From positions 1 through 7,785 of the forward strand of contig JACQPS010000378.1 of NCBI GenBank assembly GCA_016207445.1: a DNA stretch of 7,785 bases. The letters run 5' to 3'. Each line of letters opens with the position of its first letter. Within the stretch, counting starts at the first letter, position 1. The stretch is from Gemmatimonadota bacterium (GTDB lineage: Bacteria > Gemmatimonadota > Gemmatimonadetes > Longimicrobiales > RSA9). The position numbers and the translations under genes are program-made. Below are positions 3,607 through 7,785 of this stretch, in pieces. The notes beneath the pieces are model-generated. The model saw only the letters and a program-made list of their open reading frames with translations. It was not told the origin of the DNA and searched no databases.

Positions 3607-6192
3607 ATGGCCACGGCAGCAAGAGGAGCGCGCGAGACGATCCACCTCAAGGTCGGCGGCATGAGCTGCTCCTTCTGCGCCGAGTCGATCCGGAAGGCGG
3701 TCTCGCGCCAGCGAGGGGTCGACGAGGTGCACGTCTCACTGGCGCACGAGGAAGCGCTGGTCCGATTCCGCCCGGAGGAGACGACCGACACGCAGATCGA
3801 GGATACACTGCGCGCGCTCGGCTACACCATCCGCGACCCGCGCAAGGTCCAGAGCTTCGAGGAGCAGCAGGCGGCCATGGCGAAGGAGAAGCGGAATCTC
3901 CTGACGGCCGCCGCGTTCGCGGTCGCGACGGTGCTCGTCATGGGCGCGATGGGGCTCGACCTCTTCCTGATGCGCGTCTGGCACGTCTGGCTCGCCCTGG
4001 CGGCCGCGAGCTTCGTCTTCTTCTGGACCGGGCGCCACATCCTTCGCATGGCGTGGGGTGCCGCACGTCGCGGCATCACCAACCAGCACGTGCTGCTCAC
4101 GGCGGGCGCTCTGGGCGGCTATAGCGCCGGGCTGCTCGGTACTCCCTGGCCGGCCATCGGGTGGGATGGGCTCGCGGGTTTCCCCGCCTTCGACTTCTTC
4201 GGCGTGGTCATGTTCCTGACCACGTACCACCTCTTGAGCGGCTATGTCTCGCTCTACGTGCGCACGCGCGCCTCGCAGTCCGTGCGCAAGTTGCTCGAGC
4301 TCCAGCCGCCGACCGCGCGCATTGTCCAGGACGGCCGCGAGGCGGAGATCGCGATCGCGGAGGTACGCGTAGGCGACCTCGTCCGCATCCGACCGGGCGA
4401 GAAGGTCCCCGTCGATGGGGAGGTGGTGGAGGGTCGGAGCGCGGTCGACCAGTCACTGGTGACGGGCGAGCCGATCCCGGAGGAAAAAGGTCGGGGCGAC
4501 GAGGTGATCGGCGGCAGCGTGAATCAGACCGGCACGCTCCTCGTGCGCGTCACGCGCACGGGCGAGGACAGTTTTCTCTATCAGGTTGCGCGGCACGTCG
4601 AGGAGGCGAAAGCGCTCAAGCCGGGCATCATCGTGCTCGTGGACAAAGTCCTGAAGTACTACGTCCCCGTGGTGCTGCTCATTGCCCTCGCGGCCTTCCT
4701 CTTCTGGACGCTGGCTTGGGGTGTCTTTGGCGATGCGCCGCTGTGGATCCGCGGCGCGTACGCCGCGCTCTCCGTCCTGGTCATGGGCTATCCCTGCGCG
4801 CTCGGCATGGCAACGCCGCTCGCACTGATCCGCGGCGGCGGCATGGCCGCGGAGCGAGGCATCCTGATGCGCAGCGGCGAGGCGTTCCAGATCCTGAAGG
4901 ACATCGAGGTCGTGGTCCTGGACAAGACGGGGACGATCACGAAGGGCGAGCCGCGGGTCGTCGACGTCGTCGCCTTCGGCGATTTCACTCGCCAGCAAGT
5001 CTACCACTATGCCGCGAGCGCGGAGGGACCCTCCGAGCATCCCCTCGCCCGCGCCATCGTCGAATGCGCCGCGGACGAGAACATCCGCATGAGCCCGGCG
5101 GAGAACTTCAGCGCAATCCCGGGCGGCGGCGTCCAGGCTACCGTCACGGGGCAGCGCGTCTTCGTCGGCAAACGCGACCTCCTCGCCGAGCGCGGCATCG
5201 CACTGAACGCGGCCGACGACGCGATCCGGGGCGAGGAGGCCGAGGGGCGAACCGTCGTGCTGGTGGCCGTCGGGAGCGAGCTGGCCGGGCTGATTGCGAT
5301 CGCCGACGCGCTCAAGGCCGACGCGAGGGAAGCCATAGCCCGCATGAAGGCGCTCGGCCTCACGCCGGTCATGCTGACCGGCGATGCCGAGCGGACCGCC
5401 CGCGCGGTGGCCCGCGAGGTCGGGATCGAAGAGATGCGGGCGCGCGTGCTACCGCACGACAAGGCGCAGCGGGTCCGCGAGCTTCAGGCGGCGGGCGGGC
5501 GCGTGGCCTTCGTCGGCGACGGCATCAACGACGCGCCCGCGCTCATGCAGGCGGACGTCGGCATTGCCATTGGTGCGGGCACCGACATCGCCATCGAATC
5601 GAGCGATGTGATCCTGATCGGGGAGCGTCTGTCGGCCGTGCTGGACGCGTACGAGATCGGCGCGAAGAGCTACCGCAAGACGGTCCAGAACCTGTGGCTC
5701 GCCTTCTTCTTCAATGGCGTCGGCGTTCCGCTGGCCGCCACTGGCATCATCCACCCGGTCTGGGCCATGATCGCCATGGCCGCGAGCGTGAGCGCGGTGC
5801 TGCTGAACAGCTTCGGCGGCAGACTCTTGCCGACGAGGGCCGCCGTACCCCGCGTGGCCGAGCAGGCGGCGCGCGCCCGCGCAGTGCCGTCCGAGACCGC
5901 CGAGGTCGAGCTCCCTCCGCGGGAGGCGGCGCCGCCCGGCGCGCCCGCGCAGGCCGTGCTCGAGGTCCCGGACATCCACTGCGTCGGCTGCGAGAGCAGC
6001 ATCGAGACGCTGCTCGGTAGCCGCCAGGGCATCGAGGAAGTGGACGCGAACGCGCAGACGAAACGGGTGCGGGTGGCGTTCCGTCCCGAGCGGATCGGCG
6101 TCGCCGAGATCGAGGAGGCGGTCACCTCTCTCGGCTTCCGCGTCCAGCGCGCGCACGCTCCGGGGCACGATCAGGCCGCCGGGTCGGGGTAG
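3607..6192 (+). CDS. P1B-type heavy-metal ATPase with N- and C-terminal HMA domains and a YPC motif
   Basis: An 861-residue inner-membrane pump that uses ATP to move a soft or transition metal ion. In order: an N-terminal HMA domain (about 11-75, CSFC at C21-C24); four helices (about 98-217); the actuator domain with TGEP at 286-289; helices 5-6; the phosphorylation site DKTGT with D439; the nucleotide domain with H478-P479; GDGIND at 637-642; two last helices (about 695-740); an Ala/Pro-rich linker; and a second HMA domain (about 783-848, CVGC at C792-C795). All catalytic motifs are intact. The ion-site motif in helix 6 reads YPC (Y395-P396-C397) instead of CPC. Helix 7 has FN (F702-N703) where Cu(I) pumps have YN. 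Helix 8 has MAASV (M724, S727, V728) where they have MxxSS. The metal cannot be assigned with confidence. It is the last gene of the operon, 22 bases after the MerT-like stop. A C-terminal HMA domain is uncommon. Confidence 0.93.
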   Translation: MATAARGARETIHLKVGGMSCSFCAESIRKAVSRQRGVDEVHVSLAHEEALVRFRPEETTDTQIEDTLRALGYTIRDPRKVQSFEEQQAAMAKEKRNLLTAAAFAVATVLVMGAMGLDLFLMRVWHVWLALAAASFVFFWTGRHILRMAWGAARRGITNQHVLLTAGALGGYSAGLLGTPWPAIGWDGLAGFPAFDFFGVVMFLTTYHLLSGYVSLYVRTRASQSVRKLLELQPPTARIVQDGREAEIAIAEVRVGDLVRIRPGEKVPVDGEVVEGRSAVDQSLVTGEPIPEEKGRGDEVIGGSVNQTGTLLVRVTRTGEDSFLYQVARHVEEAKALKPGIIVLVDKVLKYYVPVVLLIALAAFLFWTLAWGVFGDAPLWIRGAYAALSVLVMGYPCALGMATPLALIRGGGMAAERGILMRSGEAFQILKDIEVVVLDKTGTITKGEPRVVDVVAFGDFTRQQVYHYAASAEGPSEHPLARAIVECAADENIRMSPAENFSAIPGGGVQATVTGQRVFVGKRDLLAERGIALNAADDAIRGEEAEGRTVVLVAVGSELAGLIAIADALKADAREAIARMKALGLTPVMLTGDAERTARAVAREVGIEEMRARVLPHDKAQRVRELQAAGGRVAFVGDGINDAPALMQADVGIAIGAGTDIAIESSDVILIGERLSAVLDAYEIGAKSYRKTVQNLWLAFFFNGVGVPLAATGIIHPVWAMIAMAASVSAVLLNSFGGRLLPTRAAVPRVAEQAARARAVPSETAEVELPPREAAPPGAPAQAVLEVPDIHCVGCESSIETLLGSRQGIEEVDANAQTKRVRVAFRPERIGVAEIEEAVTSLGFRVQRAHAPGHDQAAGSG

Positions 6193-6258
6193 CGGCCGGG
6201 CGCAGCGTCGCAATGAGCGCGCGCATGGGAGGAGTGAGGCGCCCCCAACGGGAGCCGC

Positions 6259-6666
6259 TCATCCCCCCAACCAGCTCTCCACCGAGAGCCCTGGAACGCG
6301 CCCAAACTCCCGCGGGTTGCCGGTCACCAGCGTGAGCCCGTGCGCGATGCAGGCCGCCGCGAGCCACAGGTCGTGCGCACCGATCAAGGCGCCCCGCGCC
6401 GCCAGTTCCGCCCAGAGCTGTGCATGGCTACGCGCTGTCGCCAGGTCCACCGGCAGTAGTGGGAAACGGTCGAGGACGGCTTCCACGAACGCGGACCGAC
6501 GGCCGCGGACTCCGGGATCCGCCGCGCGATACACGCCGTGCAGCAGCTCGCTCGCCGTGATCACCGACAGAAAGAACTCCTCTTCCCGGCCGGTCACCCG
6601 CCGATCCAAGTCGATCCGTCCGCGCTCGTGCTCGATGAGCACGCTGGCGTCGATCAGGACCCCCAC
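6259..6666 (-). CDS. vapC: PIN-domain ribonuclease toxin, VapC type
   Basis: A 135-residue PIN-domain protein, the usual size for VapC. The acidic active-site residues are in place: D6 in MGVLIDASVL, E40 in TASELLHG, and D99 in IGAHDLWLAA. The closing TGNPREFGRVPGL segment carries N117 and E120 near the usual fourth acidic position. VapC toxins cut RNA (often initiator tRNA or rRNA) when the antitoxin is lost; the target here is unknown. The start is GTG (6664-6666 on the plus strand), and the gene overlaps the antitoxin end by 13 bases, the standard coupled layout. It converges with the ATPase gene, leaving 66 bases between the two stops. It is functionally separate from the metal operon as far as I can see. 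Confidence 0.88.
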   Translation of the reverse strand: MGVLIDASVLIEHERGRIDLDRRVTGREEEFFLSVITASELLHGVYRAADPGVRGRRSAFVEAVLDRFPLLPVDLATARSHAQLWAELAARGALIGAHDLWLAAACIAHGLTLVTGNPREFGRVPGLSVESWLGG

Positions 6667-6926
6667 GGCGTCCCCGGCGCTGGCAGTTCCCCGCGCGCGG
6701 CCAACCAGTCGCGCTCGAACGCCGCGGCTTCCTCCGCCGACAGCCGCGGCAGCGACTGCACCAGACCGGGCAGCTCGGCCAGCCGCAGCCCGGTCGGAAC
6801 CGGCCTGAGCTCCGCGACCGGCCTGCCGCCACGCACCAACACGAACCCTTCCCCGTGGAAGGCCACGCGGTCGAGATAGCGGGCGAAGTTGCGCGCCACT
6901 TCCGTGACTGTTCGTATCTTGCGCAC
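6654..6926 (-). CDS. Phd/YefM-type antitoxin
   Basis: A 90-residue antitoxin encoded before the PIN toxin. The N-terminal part, TVTEVARNFARYLDRV then GEGFVLVRGGRPVAELRPV, has the Phd/YefM DNA-binding pattern: a start helix with a conserved NF, followed by a beta segment with RGGRPVA. The C-terminal half (AEELPGL-like, then LSAEEAAAFERDWLAARGELP) is the flexible toxin-binding tail. The start is GTG (6924-6926 on the plus strand), preceded on the minus strand by GGAGG with a 5-base spacer. It likely represses its own promoter through the inverted repeat at 6943-6985. Confidence 0.83.
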   Translation of the reverse strand: MRKIRTVTEVARNFARYLDRVAFHGEGFVLVRGGRPVAELRPVPTGLRLAELPGLVQSLPRLSAEEAAAFERDWLAARGELPAPGTPWGS

Positions 6927-6942
6927 GCTCGCCTCCGTGACC

Positions 6943-6985
6943 TCAGATAATCAGATGCGCCGGGCTCCCGCATCATATTATCAGA
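6943..6985. promoter_or_regulatory. Long inverted repeat, likely toxin-antitoxin operator
   Basis: Two 16-base arms, TCAGATAATCAGATGC at 6943-6958 and GCATCATATTATCAGA at 6970-6985, are inverted copies with 13 of 16 positions matching, separated by 11 bases. They are AT-rich in a very GC-rich setting and lie just upstream of the antitoxin start. The right arm contains the candidate -10 of the minus-strand promoter. This is what an autoregulatory Phd/YefM operator should look like. Confidence 0.6.
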
Positions 6986-7003
6986 CTTCCGCGTCAGCGT
7001 CCA
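6975..7003 (-). promoter_or_regulatory. Candidate promoter of the toxin-antitoxin pair
   Basis: Read on the minus strand, TGGACG (plus 6998-7003) is a 4-of-6 match to the -35 consensus. TAATAT (plus 6975-6980) is a 4-of-6 match to the -10 consensus. The spacer is exactly 17 bases. The -10 lies in one arm of the inverted repeat, so repressor binding would close the promoter. Confidence 0.45.
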
Positions 7004-7154
7004 GCCCCAGCGCGACTTGCGCGGCGAGAGGTGGTCGCGAACCACACCAAGGGCCGGCGACTACGTAAATGTCCACCGCCTCCTACGTGCCCCGCCGTAT
7101 CCAGCGACGTTCTCTGAAGGCCCAGATTTCCCGTCGCGCATTCGAGGAGGATCC

Positions 7155-7785
7155 GTGGCCGCAGCTTTCGGGAAAACGGCTTTGGTCACCGGTGCCACCG
7201 GCCTCGTCGGCCGGGAGGCCCTGGCGCGTCTGCTCCAGGACCGGCCGTCCCTGACCGTGTACGCGCTGGTCCGAAGCCGCGAGCGTTTTGCCGGGCTGGC
7301 CGCGGAGCTCGGGCCCCTGGCCGTGAACGTCACGCTCGTGCGGGGCGATGTTACGGCCCCGGGGCTCGGCCTCTCGCGCGCCGCGCGCTCGCTGCTCAGG
7401 AACCGGGTCACCACGGTCCTTCACCTCGCCGCCGACACCACGTTCTCGCGCCCGCTGGAGGAAGCGCGGCGCGTGAACACGGAGGGCACGGCGCGCGTGC
7501 TCGAGCTCGCGGCCGAGTGCGTGTCCACGCCGCGCGTGCTGTTCGTGTCGACCGCCTTCGTGGCCGGCCGCCGCACGGGCCGCGTGCCGGAAGCGGAGAA
7601 CGGCGCCGAACCCGGCTTCGTCAACGCCTACGAGCAATCGAAGTACGAGGCCGAGCAGCTCGTGCGCGCCTGCGGGCTGCCGTGGCTCATCCTGCGGCCG
7701 AGCATGATCGTGTGCGACGCGCGCACGGGCGTGGTCCGGCAGTTCAACGCGGTGCACCGGGCGCTCCGGCTCTACTATCACGGCC
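7155..7785 (+). CDS. SDR-type NAD(P)-binding protein, thioester-reductase / acyl-CoA-reductase-like, cut by window end
   Basis: This gene starts at GTG 7155, preceded by AGGAGG at 7145-7150, and runs open to the last base, giving 210 residues of the N-terminal part. The start reads AAAFGKTALVTGATGLVG, with the TGxxGxxG nucleotide-binding turn of an extended short-chain dehydrogenase. HLAADTTFSRPLEEARRVNTEGT, VLFVSTAFVAG and the catalytic YEQSK (YxxxK) follow in the expected order, then ILRPSMIV. The HLAADTTF and VSTAFVAG segments resemble the NAD_binding_4 group (thioester reductase domains and fatty acyl-CoA reductases), so a fatty-acyl or lipid substrate is likelier than a sugar, but an NAD-dependent epimerase cannot be excluded. 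It diverges from the toxin-antitoxin pair and is not visibly linked to the metal genes. Confidence 0.8.
   Translation, partial: MAAAFGKTALVTGATGLVGREALARLLQDRPSLTVYALVRSRERFAGLAAELGPLAVNVTLVRGDVTAPGLGLSRAARSLLRNRVTTVLHLAADTTFSRPLEEARRVNTEGTARVLELAAECVSTPRVLFVSTAFVAGRRTGRVPEAENGAEPGFVNAYEQSKYEAEQLVRACGLPWLILRPSMIVCDARTGVVRQFNAVHRALRLYYHG

Noticed and set aside
4161..6020. Long plus-strand open frame inside the ATPase
   Set aside because: It is a different frame of the ATPase gene, with an Arg/Gly/Ala-rich product of no recognisable fold. The ATPase motifs are unambiguous in the other frame.
6226..6263. Possible bidirectional terminator between the ATPase and the toxin gene
   Set aside because: Only an imperfect, gapped stem can be drawn (GGAGTGAGGC against GCCGCTCATCC) and there is no T run. 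The converging layout makes a terminator likely, but it is not visible.
7031..7045. Short hairpin GTGGT-CGCGA-ACCAC upstream of the SDR gene
   Set aside because: Five-base arms are expected by chance in GC-rich DNA, and nothing around it suggests a function.

Overview
The window is high-GC bacterial DNA with short intergenic gaps and Shine-Dalgarno-type starts. The style (BlaI/M56 regulation, a Phd/PIN toxin-antitoxin pair, and a GCGGAG-type dispersed repeat) fits a soil or sediment bacterium such as Gemmatimonadota or Acidobacteriota. No marker gene fixes the phylum, so this placement is only a guess.

Region 1 (about 170-1727) is a regulatory pair. It has a promoter with a palindromic operator (177-193), a BlaI/MecI/CopY-type winged-helix repressor, and a short M56 (BlaR1/MecR1-type) membrane zinc protease. 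The protease has no penicillin-sensor domain and instead ends in a short tail carrying a CxxC. The repressor has no cysteine from its likely start onward, so any metal sensing would have to come from the protease.

Region 2 (about 1770-6192) is a four-gene metal-handling operon. It is headed by a second operator (1773-1789) that matches the first in 16 of 17 bases, the one difference being the central base. The genes are an outer-membrane beta-barrel, a secreted MerP-like HMA protein (CPFC), a MerT-like three-helix membrane protein (CC in helix 1, CQPGGVC loop), and an 861-residue P1B-type ATPase. The ATPase has an HMA domain at each end and a YPC motif where CPC is usual in helix 6. The MerP-like and MerT-like genes overlap by 4 bases. 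A three-unit GCGGAG-type repeat sits in the leader of the MerP-like gene.

The working model is an inference. Metal stress would activate the M56 protease through its tail, the protease would inactivate the BlaI-like repressor, and both promoters would open. The result would be an envelope-spanning system (barrel, periplasmic HMA carrier, MerT-like channel, ATPase). No mercuric reductase and no MerR are present, and the ATPase lacks several canonical Cu(I)-site residues, so the metal cannot be named from sequence.

Region 3 (6259-7003, minus strand) is a Phd/YefM-type antitoxin and PIN (VapC-type) toxin pair converging on the metal operon. It has a candidate promoter whose -10 lies within a long inverted repeat, a likely autoregulatory operator. 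Region 4 (7155 to the right edge) is the 5' part of an SDR-type NAD(P)-binding protein related to the thioester-reductase / fatty acyl-CoA reductase group, cut by the window end.
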